64,000 nucleotides of DNA from Temnothorax longispinosus (taxonomy: Eukaryota > Arthropoda > Insecta > Hymenoptera > Formicidae). The stretch spans positions 14,168,600-14,232,599 of the forward strand of contig NC_092363.1 of assembly GCF_030848805.1 (NCBI RefSeq). The letters are read 5' to 3'. The notes under the pieces are model-generated. The model saw nothing but the letters and a program-made list of their open reading frames with translations, searched no databases and was not told where the DNA came from. Both the position numbers and the translations under genes were made by a program. Below are positions 32,393 to 42,399 of the stretch, piece by piece; position 1 is the stretch's first letter; every line of letters starts with the position of its first letter.

Positions 32393-33380
32393 TCCTCCCC
32401 CGAAAGCACGGGGGGGGGGGGGGTGCGTGAACCTCGGTTCGCGTGGAAAGTGTATGCGTGAACTATTTCGGGACTACCGCACCTCCCCCGAAAGCACGGG
32501 GGGGGGGTGTGCGTGAACCTCGGTTCGCGTGGAAAGTGTATGCGTGAACTATTTCGGGACTACCGCACCTCCCCCGAAAGCACGGGGGGGGTGTGCGTGA
32601 ACCTCGGTTCGCGTGGAAAGTGTATGCGTGAACTATTTCGGGACTACCGCACCTCCCCCGAAAGCACGGGGGGGGTGTGCGTGAACCTCGGTTCGCGTGG
32701 AAAGTGTATGCGTGAACTATTTCGGGACTACCGCACCTCCCCCGAAAGCACGGGGGGGGGTGTGCGTGAACCTCGGTTCGCGTGGAAAGTGTATGCGTGA
32801 ACTATTTCGGTACTACCGCACCTCCCCCGAAAGCACGGGGGGGGTGTGCGTGAACCTCGGTTCGCGTGGAAAGTGTATGCGTGAACTATTTCGGGACTAC
32901 CGCACCTCCCCCGAAAGCACGGGGGGGGTGTGCGTGAACCTCGGTTCGCGTGGAAAGTGTATGCGTGAACTATTTCGGGACTACCGCACCTCCCCCGAAA
33001 GCACGGGGGGGGGTGTGCGTGAACCTCGGTTCGCGTGGAAAGTGTATGCGTGAACTATTTCGGGACTACCGCACCTCCCCCGAAAGCACGGGGGGGTGTG
33101 CGTGAACCTCGGTTCGCGTGGAAAGTGTATGCGTGAACTATTTCGGGACTACCGCACCTCCCCCGAAAGCACGGGGGGGGGGTGTGCGTGAACCTCGGTT
33201 CGCGTGGAAAGTGTATGCGTGAACTATTTCGGGACTACCGCACCTCCCCCGAAAGCACGGGGGGGGTGTGCGTGAACCTCGGTTCGCGTGGAAAGTGTAT
33301 GCGTGAACTATTTCGGGACTACCGCACCTCCCCCGAAAGCACGGGGGGGTGTGCGTGAACCTCGGTTCGCGTGGAAAGTA
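32393..33380 (+). repeat. G-rich minisatellite, ~84-88-bp unit, about 12 copies
   Basis: Each unit holds CACCTCCCCCGAAAGCACGG, a G run of variable length (6-11), then GTGCGTGAACCTCGGTTCGC, GTGGAAAGTGTATGCGTGAA and CTATTTCGGGACTACCG. Units differ almost only in G-run length; one unit has GGTACTACC. Because many units are 84 bp, long false reading frames arise on both strands. A related fragment (TTGCGTGGAAAGTGTATGGC) occurs at 54816-54835. Confidence 0.9.
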
Positions 33381-33660
33381 TAATATATTACAAAGCATAT
33401 TATTTATGTATTCTACTGTAAGTATATAATAAAAACATTAAATCATTAAATACAAACAGTATATATTCAATTTATAACATCCTGTAGAATTACGAAGATT
33501 TTCTTATATTTTTTATCATTTTATCTAAAAAAATGGCTTTATCATAGGAGTCGCCAAAATTCCTTTTAAGGGCTTTCATTTTAACCCAAAACGAAGCTTT
33601 TCACAAAGTTTCATCGAAATCGGAGGGGGGCCGTTTTCGGGAAGTCTACCCGCTTTATTT
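33381..33660. other. AT-rich part of the foldback loop, no gene
   Basis: Noncoding. Nothing recognised apart from a TTTCATCGAAATCGGAGGG segment near 33610. Confidence 0.4.
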
Positions 33661-34524
33661 CTAACAGGACATCGATAAATAATCTCTAGATATCGTGACA
33701 AAATCACCTGCAAAACTCTGTCTCAATCGGAAGGGCGGAAAACTATTTTAAAAACCCGAAGATAGGACATCGATAAATAATCTCTAGATATCGTGACAAA
33801 ATCACCTGCAAAACTCTGTCTCAATCGGAAGGGCGGTTCATTCAGAAGTACAGCCCTCTGAACTAGTGTAGCCCGTTCAACAATAGAAACCGGACCTCAT
33901 GTGTGCAATGTTGCTTGTGCGCAATAGTGTCGTGTGTGCATTCGTCTCCTAATTTTTTATTTGTGCGCAATAGAGCTTGTAGGCAATCGATCTGTGGGCA
34001 ATAATATTATGTGTGCAATGTTGCTTGTGTGCAATAGTATCTTGTGTGCAAACGTCCATTCTTCTCTTAATTTTTTAATTGTGCGCAATAGAGCTTGTAG
34101 GCAATCGATGTGTAGGCAATAATATTATGTGTGCAATGCGGCTTGTGTGCAATAGTATCTTGTGTGCAAACGTCCATTCTTCTCTTAATTTTTTAATTGT
34201 GCGCAATAGTGCTTGTAGGCAATCGATCTGTAGGCAATAATATTATGTGTGCAATGCGGCTTGTGTGCAATAGTATCTTGTGTGCAAACGTCCATTCGTC
34301 TCTTAATTTTTTAATTGTGCGCAATAGTGCTTGTAGGCAATCGACTTGTAGGCAATAATTTTTGTGCGCAAACGAATTGTCGGCAAATGAGATGTTGGCA
34401 AACGACACTGTAGGCAATCGATTTGTAGGCAATTGGGACCCCCCCTGTTTTTTATATATGCAATTTTGTCACAAACTGTCGTGAATTATAAATCGTGTAA
34501 AGTGACCTTAAAACTAATGCTCTT

Positions 34525-35115
34525 TTCTTTTTGCTTCCTCATAAAGGAAGCTTTGTGATAGTAAAAAAAAAATTTTTCGAGATTTAAATGAAAATAAATT
34601 TAGAATGTTCCAAAATGTCAAGAAATCATATAAATAGAAAATGTCCGGAAGTATGTATGTGTGTATGTGTGTGTACAGATTTTTTGTACACGTATCTACT
34701 TCTACAATTTTTTAGATACCGGGTTGAAATTTTGCACACAAATAGAGTATCATAGAAAGTATATTCTCCTCTAATTTTATTAAAATCTGTTGACCGGTAT
34801 GGATTTTAAGGGGATTTTCATTTTTTAGAAAAGTGTGTTTTACGCTGTAGTTTTCTCAATATTTTAGATATCGATCTATTTCTAATTCTATTATATTCTT
34901 CAGTTCTTTCTACCCCTATTTCATATATAATATTGTAAGATTTAATTAATCAGTTCTTGAGTTTTTACAGACGTTTGAAATTTCGGAGAATCTGTGTACA
35001 TACATAGAAGCCTTATAAAGTTGGTCTAATCAACCAAATTTTAAAGAATTATATATGAAATAGGGGTAGAAAAAACTGAAGAATATAACAGAATTAGAAA
35101 AAGTTGCCAATAATT
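34525..35115. repeat. Dispersed GCTTCCTC-type repeat copies
   Basis: GCTTCCTCATAAAGGAAGC near 34532 begins a copy of the family at 28755-29300, with a GTATGTATGTGTGTATG run near 34650, a CTACCCCTATTTCATATATA segment near 34910 and its inverted form ATATATGAAATAGGGGTAGA near 35050. The remaining sequence is AT-rich and noncoding. Confidence 0.65.
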
Positions 35116-35330
35116 TAAATTGTTCAAAATTGAGACTTGAGGTATAGTCTTTAAGGGTTACAGTTGACTTGAGTGCCAAAATGCAACGTAATACAGAATT
35201 AGAAAAAATATCCGCGAACGCGCCTTGCTCTACCTCTTGTGTAGTGTGGAAAAGAGTTCAACTACGAGCAATGTTGTCGCCAACTTGATGGCACGACGCT
35301 CATTATGGCAATGTTTTTGCCGTCGACATT

Positions 35331-35333
35331 GTG

Positions 35334-35365
<32 letters not shown>

Positions 35366-35590
35366 CTTTATTAACGGGTAATAAACCCTTTAGCGTACAA
35401 AGAGAAAAGAAAAACAAGAACAATAAGATAAAATTAAAATTTTACAACATAATATGGAGAACATTCAGGTTACAAGAGTAGACGAGAAAGTTTTTGTTTA
35501 AAAGTGGATACAGAGCCACCAAAAAAGTCAACCTTATTGGAGAAATTACTTGCAGATATTATTAGCCTATTTACACAAGAATTTGCGCTA
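35331..35590 (-). mobile_element. 3' end of a LINE, minus strand, strongly 5'-truncated
   Basis: Read on the minus strand, a short ORF end (FSNKVDFFGGSVSTFKQKL, stop near 35485) is followed by a UTR, then GGGTTTATTACCCGTTAATA and AAGTTTATTATTATT running into an (ATT)n tail (35333-35363 on +). The STFK.KL segment before the stop and the ATT-type tail resemble the end of a CR1/L2-type LINE; the clade is a guess. Confidence 0.55.
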
Positions 35591-35691
35591 TACAAAGTAC
35601 GGTGGTACTCGAGGTGGAAGATATACCTCGAAAAAACCTAAGTAACAAGTGGTAGACGTAATCTTTGTATCTCGAAAAATACACTGAGAAA

Positions 35692-35908
35692 AAAAATTGT
35701 TAATCCCAAGAAATATTTAGTTCGATACGTTCAACTAAACATTTTAGTTAGTTAACTAAATATTAGTTGTTTCAACAATTTATTTCGTTTTTTTAATCAA
35801 GAATTAATTAATTCAACTAATGTTTAGTTAACTAACTAAAATGTTTAGTTGAACGTATCGGACTAAATATTTCTTGGGATTGACAAATTTTTTTTCTCAT
35901 TGTCAGTG
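35692..35908. mobile_element. 217-bp TA-flanked foldback MITE
   Basis: Ends CACTGAGAAAAAAAATTGT and (inverted) CTCATTGTCAGTG. The arms carry ATTTAGTTCGATACGTTCAA and its complement, separated by an AT-rich centre. TA lies on both sides (35690-35691, 35909-35910), typical of Tc1/mariner-type MITEs. Confidence 0.8.
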
Positions 35909-35918
35909 TATATTCTCT

Positions 35919-36172
35919 GTAATTGGCGCTGTAATTTAAAAATAGATATCATTTCTTTTTTGTAATTGTAATAATAGGTCACTTGAAGCGCGACTCATTT
36001 TTTGATAAGGTAACGTAATTTTGTGATGTGTATCACTTGAGTAATAATTTTTTGGAAATAAAAATACTACTGCTTAGGTTTTTTCGAGATTTTTGGAGAT
36101 ACAAAGATTACGTCCACCACTTGTTACTTAGGTTTTTTCGATACAAAGTACGGTGGTACTCGAGGTGGAAGA
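35919..36172. repeat. Dispersed ~230-bp repeat, copy 1
   Basis: TCTCTGTAATTGGCGCTGTA through ACTTGAAGCGCGACTC to CCACTTGTTACTTAGG recurs at 60832-61055 with modest divergence. The segment AAGTACGGTGGTACTCGAGG near 36145 is inverted relative to nothing else but matches 35596-35615 in the same orientation, so the pieces at 35600-35690 and 36078-36172 form an inverted/direct mosaic around the MITE. Confidence 0.6.
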
Positions 36173-36227
36173 TGGAGTACTGTCTTACTTCTCTAGTCGG
36201 GATGTTAAAATAGATACGTTCCAAAAG

Positions 36228-36515
36228 ATTTCGCTCATAAAGCTTCCTCTTCGAGGAAGCCAAATTAATAAATATTTACTAATAATTATACATATAAAAG
36301 GCTTCCTCATAAGAGGAAGCTTTATGAGCTAAATAAAATGTTGATTAAGCAACGTGCAAATTTATAATTCGCATACTTGAAAATTGTGAGAAAGTAATGT
36401 TCAAATTTATAATTTGTACACTTAAAAATTATAAGAAAGCAATGTGCATGTTTCTACTTGCACACTTAAAAACTATGAGGAAGCAATGTGCAAGTTTCTA
36501 CTTGCACACTTTTTT
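36228..36515. repeat. GCTTCCTC-type repeat and 43-bp tandem units
   Basis: AAAGCTTCCTCTTCGAGGAAGC and GGCTTCCTCATAAGAGGAAG enclose TAATTATACATATAAAAG. They are followed by three 43-44-bp units with GTGCATGTTTCTACTTGCAC (36398-36510), the reverse of the units at 13497-13600. Confidence 0.75.
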
Positions 36516-36584
36516 TCTATGTTCTGTCCTGTATATTTTTGTCTATCCTTTTATATCTATTTTATGTTTATCCTTTATACCTAT

Positions 36585-36593
<9 letters not shown>

Positions 36594-36623
<30 letters not shown>
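36594..36623. repeat. (CT)n microsatellite
   Basis: Uninterrupted CT run. Neighbouring open frames across it are spurious. Confidence 0.9.
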
Positions 36624-36626
<3 letters not shown>

Positions 36627-37530
36627 CTATCTGCATTCGTAGGAAATGTAAAGAATTGTTAATATTAAAGAAAACAATTTTTACATTTTCTCTTGACGGA
36701 AGAGACCACCACCTTCTCGCGGTTTCCAACAAATATATACGTTGTCCATGCATTTATTTGAGAACAAATATTACAATAAATTTATCATATTGTTGCACAA
36801 ATAATTTATTCCTTTTTTTAATTTTATATTTATATGTATTTGCTAATAGCAAAGTAATTATACTATCAAAACAATATTTCTAAAACAAACAATATATAAT
36901 TTAATGTTTTATTTCACTTTTCTTGTGTTGAAAATAATTTATTTTCTAAATTAATAACATGATTTTTTTTAGAAGAAAGCGTACATATTGGCCAAGAGTG
37001 GATTTCTATTATTTACGCTTTTTCTGTTTTTTATTTCTTTTATATAGTTTATTTTTAAAATAAAGATAATATAATTTTATTAGATATTATTTATGTAATT
37101 GCGATCAATTTTACTAACATTTTTTGTTATTAGTTTCATTACTTTTAAATAATTAAGAAACACACGATAGTGTTTCACGACTAGTGTGGGAAGGATATTT
37201 TATTGTCATCTGCAATGTCATAATATATATTTTATTTATAAATCAACATCAGAGAAGGGATACGCGAGACATAATAGACGAGCCAAGTCAGCCTACGCGC
37301 TAACGCATACGACTTTCGAACCGGCTATGGCTGTCTGCGCTCTTCTACCCGCCCGAAGCTGGCCGAGCCGCGCCGAGTCGCCGCCGAGCGCCCAGCGCAC
37401 ACGTACACGGCTCCGTCAGCTGTGTGCGTGTCCCCACCAGGCGCGCAGGCAGCGGGCAAACAGCACCATTGGCACCTCTGAACACAGCCCTTGTCAGTAT
37501 GTTACCACGGAAATTCCCCATAAGCTGCTC
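36624..37530. other. Right interior of the TTAA unit, no gene recognised
   Basis: AT-rich to about 37250, then a GC-rich patch (37260-37500). The open frame 37186-37662 crosses the composition boundary, starts at a non-ATG codon and has no recognised domain, so it is not called as a gene. Confidence 0.4.
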
Positions 37531-37535
37531 TTACT

Positions 37536-37860
37536 AGTGAGAATCGTTTGTCCCAAAGTTTCGCCTAATTACGTAATGAATCTCATTAAAATTAGTCTCA
37601 TTTTAATCAGTAAGATCAGCCGCAAGCTGGTACAGAGCCGGATTTTGCATTTTGGCTCTTAATAATTTATTATAAATAAAATACGGACTCGCAGCTGACC
37701 CAACCTGACCCGTGTCTAGCTGCGCGTTTCCCCACATTTATTATAAATTTTATTTCGATCCTTTTTCCAAAATCCGGCTCTGTACCAGCTTGCGGCTGAT
37801 CTTACTGATTAAAACGAGCATAAGTAAAATGAGATTCGTTAATTAATTAGGCTAAACTTT
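37536..37860. repeat. Inverted repeat near the right end of the TTAA unit
   Basis: AGATCAGCCGCAAGCTGGTA and CAGAGCCGGATTTTG (37613-37650) are inverted at 37770-37805. The outer parts, with AAGTTTCGCCTAATTACG and AATTAGGCTAAACTTTGGG, also match. Total about 320 bp, spacer about 120 bp. Confidence 0.8.
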
Positions 37861-37929
37861 GGGAAAAGCGAATCCGTAATTCCCGACCGGCCGACAGAGG
37901 TCTCCACTCTTACTCCTGTCGACCCTTAA

Positions 37930-37980
37930 GGCGCCTACAATACACTGGTTGATTGGAGCGACATCAGACTGTTTTCAACA
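37930..37980 (-). repeat. Outer part of the copia A LTR
   Basis: GGCGCCTACAATACACTGGT to GTTTTCAACA equals 21873-21923 apart from one substitution. It directly follows the second TTAA. The copia terminus at 37980 joins copia B sequence, and the five bases beyond it (ATATT) do not match those at the other terminus (CTATC). Confidence 0.9.
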
Positions 37981-38691
37981 ATATTAACGCATATCAAGAA
38001 TTAATTGGACAACTATTGTACTTGGCTAACCGAACAAGGCCAGATATAGCTTAACGTCTTACCCATCACAATACAACCATTGTCCTGAAAAACGACATTA
38101 TACTATAGGTAAAAGAGTTTTGCGTTATTTGAGCGGAACTATAAATAAACGACTATCATATGATAAAGAATTTGGGACACTAAAAGCATATTCGGATGCA
38201 AGCTGGGGTAACGGTGAAAAAAAAAAGTCTTTTTCAGGAGGAGCTATTTTCATAGGTAATTCGCTTATATCGTGGCGATGTAACAAACAGCGAACCGTAG
38301 GGAACTCTACATGCAAAGTAGAATTATGCGCAATAGCGGAAGTAGTTAAAGACACAATGTGGATACGGAATATACTAAAAGAATTGAGATGTGAGGAATA
38401 CCTTAATACGCCGATTAATGTACATTGCGACAACCAAGCTGCGATTCAATGGCTAAATAATGCCAGTTCATCTAAGAGAACTCGACATGTTAACTTAAAA
38501 TACCACTTTGTACGCGATGAAGTAGAGAGAGGCGATTTTTAAGTATTATACCTAAACACAGACAAAATGATTGCCGATTGCTTTACGAAAGCAGTGTCTA
38601 GAGAGAAACTTGATTGGAGCTGTAAACAAATGTCTATTATATAATATTGATTAACGCATTAAACATGTAAGATTGATTTGTAGGAGGAGAA
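37981..38691 (+). pseudogene. Copia B, end of RT and RNase H
   Basis: The RT end AYQELIGQLLYLANRTRPDIA (one residue run split here: AYQELIGQLLY, then LANRTRPDIA) is followed after a stop by an RNase H frame (38120-38542) with YSDASWGN (Asp), STCKVELCAIAE (Glu) and HCDNQAAIQWL (Asp). A frame change near 38540 leads to ADCFTKAVSREKL and the polyprotein end near 38642. Everything upstream of the RT end is missing. The fragment is more diverged from copia A than the two copia A LTRs are from each other, so it is a different family. Confidence 0.85.
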
Positions 38692-38978
38692 TGTAAGGTA
38701 GTCCGTATGACAAACCGATCGAGGTACAATTATCTCTATGTTTATATTGGTCATGCGAGAAGTAACGCAAAGTTTAGTTATAAGGCGTTGGTACTCATGT
38801 AAGGCGCAGGGCTCCGAGAGGCTCCCCACTTATACCTCAGACAGAAAGTTCTCGTCCGTGATACCGCACGCGGAAAATTTACTCCATTACATATATATTA
38901 TACTCACACATTATACTCGGTCTACGTTTGTAATAAATAATCGTTGTAGTAGCCGCAAGTTTGTTTCGACCTCCAACA
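38692..38978 (+). mobile_element. Copia B 3' LTR
   Basis: The purine tract AGGAGGAGAA directly precedes TGTAAGGTAGTCCG. The LTR ends ...CTCCAACA at 38978, with AATAAATAA near 38932 as polyadenylation signal. About 287 bp. No second copy is in the window. Confidence 0.7.
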
Positions 38979-39049
38979 GGATTAAACTGTGTAACTGTGC
39001 ACGTCAAGTGCCAGAAATCTTATATAAATAAAAAACTTGTAATTGCATT

Positions 39050-39515
39050 ACTGAGAGCCAAGGAGAAAGCTGTTCCTAGTGTAATCGGCTCCCAAAGATC
39101 GAGCATTTCATCTTTCGACTTTAAGACAACGTGTCTGTTTTACGCGGAAGATGCATCGGAAGAATTTATAAAAAAAAAAAAACAAAGTTTGCAAGGCGCG
39201 ATACTGTGCACGTGATCAGTACGATGCAAGTTGAAGAGAATATTTTGGAAACTGCAAAGAAAAGAAGAGATACGTGGTGCGAAACTGTAAGTATGCGCAT
39301 CTTAAACGTAATGGATTTAGTTGCAGCCCAAAGTCAATATCACTGTTTATGTATGCGAAAATTTTTTCATTCTTTGAAAACGTACGAGGTTCCCGGACGT
39401 CCCGAAACAAAATATGCAAAAACAGCTATTGACTTTATTTGTTCGTTTCTCGAAGAACATCGCGAAATGAATGCCAGTTTTCATTAACTGAAATTTTAAA
39501 AAAGTATAAAGATAT
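39050..39515 (+). pseudogene. CXC-family protein, N-terminal fragment
   Basis: This belongs to a widespread metazoan family of large uncharacterised proteins that I recognise by motif pattern: FDFKTTCLFYAE (near 39114), an ILETAKKRRDTWCE segment (near 39244), DLVAAQSQYHCLCMRKFF (near 39317) and FICSFLEEH. A 13-A run at 39170-39182 breaks the frame; after it the sequence reads to the stop at 39485. Function is unknown. The C-terminal part of the same family lies 3.2 kb downstream on the same strand. Confidence 0.65.
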
Positions 39516-39639
39516 TGACCCCAAGAGAGAGGGAGTGAACGAGCGACGGTGGAGAAGAAAGAGAAGAAAAAAAAAAAAAAGAAAAGAAAGAGTGGAGCGA
39601 GCCATATCTTATACTTGTTCCGCCCTTCCATAAAACACT

Positions 39640-41060
39640 TGTATCAAAAGTTTTGTAATAAATATTATACTCTTAAATCTTGGAAAAAAGTTAAAAAAAT
39701 TCATCGAATATTCATATACTTTTGGTAAAAATTTGGTCTACTAACGATCAAGTCCGGTTTCCAAAAAGATTGGTAACGAAAAATTGTATACTTTATGGCA
39801 CTCTCTAGGAGATATATATTCTACCCTTACTTTATGTACAATTCTTTAAGATTTAGTCAATTAATTCTCGTAAAATTTGAAAAAATTTCGGAACCGGTTT
39901 CCAAAAAGATTGGTAACAAAAAAAAGCAGCGACATTTTCATCCCCGGAAAATTCTACCCCTATTTCATATACTTTTGGTAAAAATTTGGTCCACTAACGA
40001 ATGAGTAGTTTGCGTACAGACAGACAGACTAAATCTATTCCCCTCTCCCCGAACTCACTCATTAATTAGGAGCACTAATAGAACCCCATAAAACCCAATT
40101 TTCAACCCATAGTAGCCATTTCCATAAAATTAGTAATCTTTTGCTACCAATTTCATCAAAATCATCAACAAAAAATTAGAAAAATTTTGGCTCCGGTTTC
40201 AAGAAAATCGATACATTAATAAAAAATTATCCATTAATGAAAAATTGAATTTGCTCCAAAAATTAAAAAAAATTTTGGCATTGGTTTCAAGAAAATCGGT
40301 CAATTAATACTTGATATTTCTCGAAATTTGATAAATTTTCAAACCAGTTTCTAAAAAATCGGTAACGAAAAATTATCCATAAAAAAAATTCAGTTTGATA
40401 TCTCAAAGTTTGCGGAAATTGGAACAATCACGTACACTTTTTTTTAAACAGAAATCGGAAACCCTTTTACTATATTAGTAATTTTTCTAATTCTATTACA
40501 TTTTTTAGTTTTTTCTACCCCTATTTCATACATAATTCTTTAAGATTCGGTCACGTATTTCCCGAAAAATTGGAAAAATTCCCAATACCGGTTTCCAAAA
40601 GATTGGTAACGAACAATTACACACTTTATAGCACTCTGGAAAATTCTATCCCTGTTTCATATACAATTCTTTGAGATTCGGTCAATTTTTCCCGAAAAAT
40701 TGGAAAAAATTAAAAAAACCGGTTTCCAGAAAATCGGTACCGATTTTATGGCACTCCCCAGGAAATTCTACCCCTATTTCATGTACCCTTGATAAAAATT
40801 CGGTCCACTAATAAATGAGTAGTTTGCGGTCAGACAGTGGGTGTGTATACGCGTAGGTGCGTATGTTGCGTGCGTGGGTGGGTGGGGGGAGGGCGTAAAA
40901 CAAAAAAAAAAGTCGCGACATTTTCATCCCCGAAAAATTTGCAACACTTTGGTACCAATTTCGAGAGAATCGGCCCATAAATGTAAAAGTAGTTTGCGTA
41001 CATACAGACAGACAGACGACGTGACTTTTATATATATATACACGTAATATCCTGAACGGA
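39640..41060. repeat. Decayed Helitron-family sequence
   Basis: Repeated words CTACCCCTATTTCATA, TTGGTAAAAATTTGGTC, CGGTTTCCAAAAAGATTGG and ACTAATAAATGAGTAGTTTG occur several times, ending in CAGACAGACAGAC runs (40018-40030 and 40996-41010). Reversed, they match the interior of the Helitron at 27819-28601 (TTTACTGGAAACCGG, ACTACTCATTTATTAATGG). The region is a mosaic of old fragments interrupting the CXC-family pseudogene. No coding content. Confidence 0.65.
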
Positions 41061-41066
41061 TCTGTA

Positions 41067-41743
41067 GGCCAGTCAAATTAGACAAAAAAAGGCTTTTACT
41101 CAAAAGTGATGCAAACTTTTTTTTTCTTTTTAGGCGTGTTGGGGGTGTTTAGAAAAGCTTATTTCTGAGTTGTCGTGTTATTTGACCCAGACCTTTTTGA
41201 GGGGAGAGGGGAAACCAAAATTTTCGCGGTTTTTTGCATTTATCTCGTTTCGATTAATAGATGGCACTTTTTCGCTCCTGAGAAAGTTGTAGGGCTTGAA
41301 AAAACAAAGAAAATGAGCGGTGACTCGTTCCGATTCGTCAAAAATTGAGCTCAGGCTCATTCGGAACTCGAGGCACGTTTTTCGCTTCTGTCTCTTTTCT
41401 GATAAATGCAATTGAAGAATGACTAAGTAGAGGATAAAAATACCTACCATTTGCCGCACATTACATCGAAATTCATTGAATTTTTGGGGTCCGCTCATTT
41501 TCTTCGTTTTTTTTCAAGCCCTACAACTTTCTCAGGAGCGAAAAAGTGCCATCTATTTATCGAAACGAGATAAATGCAAAAAACCGCGAAAATTTTGGTT
41601 TCCCCTCTTTTCCTCAAAAAGCTCTGGGTCAAATAACACGACAACTCAGAAATAAGCTTTTCTAAACACCCCCTACACGCCCCCTAAAAAGGAATAAAAG
41701 AATTCGCATCACTTTCGACCTCAAATGTCTAATTTGACTGGCC
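41067..41743. mobile_element. TA-flanked foldback, ~250-bp arms
   Basis: The ends GGCCAGTCAAATTAGAC and GTCTAATTTGACTGGCC are inverted, with TA on both sides. The arms include TTTAGAAAAGCTTATTTCTG and GTTGTAGGGCTTGAAAAAA. The loop is about 170 bp. The minus-strand frame at 41178-41498 lies in arm and loop and is not credible as a gene. Confidence 0.85.
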
Positions 41744-41807
41744 TACTGAGGAGTCACAATCCACATCGCCGAGGACAGTTAATTATCCTAGGGTTTTACC
41801 TTCTTAA

Positions 41808-42350
41808 GGGGATCCTGCAGCCGTATGATTTACCGACATTATCGTTTTTCGATGGATCTTTTAATTGGCTTTACAGAATTGCAAGTTTTTGGTCTAGAAT
41901 TAAAGTACGCACAAAAATCTAGGGCAGAAAACGCGATTTTATATATCAAAAACGCCCAAAAAATTAAAAATGTTACTTATTTGGGCACATACGCAGCTGT
42001 CACCTGACGACAATATTTGCTTAAAACAAAAATTCTGCAGTTTATACATACATAATTTTTATCATCTGCCCTTGGGAAAACATGTAGGAATAATATCGTG
42101 CAAGTAGAAGTAAGATTTAATGCGTACAAAAAAAGATCCATCGAAAAATTATTTTAGTACCTAATGCAAATACGGATGCAAATGACAAGAAGATCAGCAA
42201 CAGTAGTTGCCGGATCTTGCGAGAGATGGCGAGCAATCGAAAAAAGGACAGATGTCATTTCGTTAGACAAAGACAGATATAAGGAAAACAAAATTAGAAA
42301 GGTTGACATTATCGACATCGAGGAAGTTCGCCAGTCACTGCAGGATCCCC
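41808..42350. mobile_element. 543-bp TTAA-flanked element, GGGGATCCTGCAG ends
   Basis: TTAA (41804-41807) is followed by GGGGATCCTGCAG, and CTGCAGGATCCCC is followed by TTAA (42351-42354): perfect 13-bp inverted ends. A second inverted pair, TTTTTCGATGGATCTTTT (41848-41865) and AAAAGATCCATCGAAAAA (42129-42146), lies inside. No transposase. It is the third TTAA-bounded unit here with GGG at the start of its ends. Confidence 0.75.
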
Positions 42351-42399
42351 TTAATCGCAGAAGAAGAACCCATCAACGAAGGCGTTCTGCCAGATTGAG

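Larger units (their letters stand above)
31210..34441. mobile_element. 3.2-kb foldback with iterated TTGCNNACA sites
   Basis: The ends GGGTCCCAATTGCCTACAA and TTGTAGGCAATTGGGACCC are inverted. Each arm has an outer array of about thirty TTGC-NN-ACA words (ATTGCCTACA, TTTGCGCACA, ATTGCACACA) spaced mostly 14-17 bp, arranged in roughly 119-bp higher units (31210-31760; inverted at 33895-34441), then an inner unique part with TATCTAGAGATTATTTATCG, duplicated once in the right arm (about 33660 and 33765). The loop (about 31930-33660) contains a MITE and a G-rich minisatellite. No coding sequence. No TTAA or other target duplication was found. Confidence 0.85.
26159..37925. mobile_element. 11.77-kb TTAA-flanked unit with GGG-starting inverted ends
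   Basis: Left end GGGTCGACAGGAGT (26159-26172) and right end ACTCCTGTCGACCC (37912-37925) are perfect 14-bp inverted repeats. TTAA lies on both sides (26155-26158 and 37926-37929), and the flanking copia LTR halves fit together at a single TTAA, as in the intact LTR at 21869-21872. GGAGACCTC recurs inside both ends. TTAA targeting is classic for piggyBac, but piggyBac ends normally begin CCC when read inwards. No transposase is visible inside; the body is a stack of nested foldbacks, a Helitron and minisatellite. It may be a non-autonomous or hollowed-out carrier. Confidence 0.75.

Noticed and set aside
32507..33398. Repetitive protein frames over the G-rich minisatellite
   Set aside because: The 84-bp unit is a multiple of three and lacks stops, so frames on both strands are automatic; frames break wherever the G run changes length.
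31210..34441. TTAA target duplication for the 3.2-kb foldback
   Set aside because: Its ends also start with GGG, but the flanks are TTGAGA and CCCCTG; no TTAA is present.
36397..36883. Frames across the CT microsatellite and 43-bp units
   Set aside because: Leu/Ser dipeptide runs from CT repeats; no independent coding evidence.
37186..37662. 158-codon open frame near the right end of the TTAA unit
   Set aside because: Starts at a non-ATG codon, crosses an abrupt base-composition border and lies partly in an inverted repeat; no domain seen.
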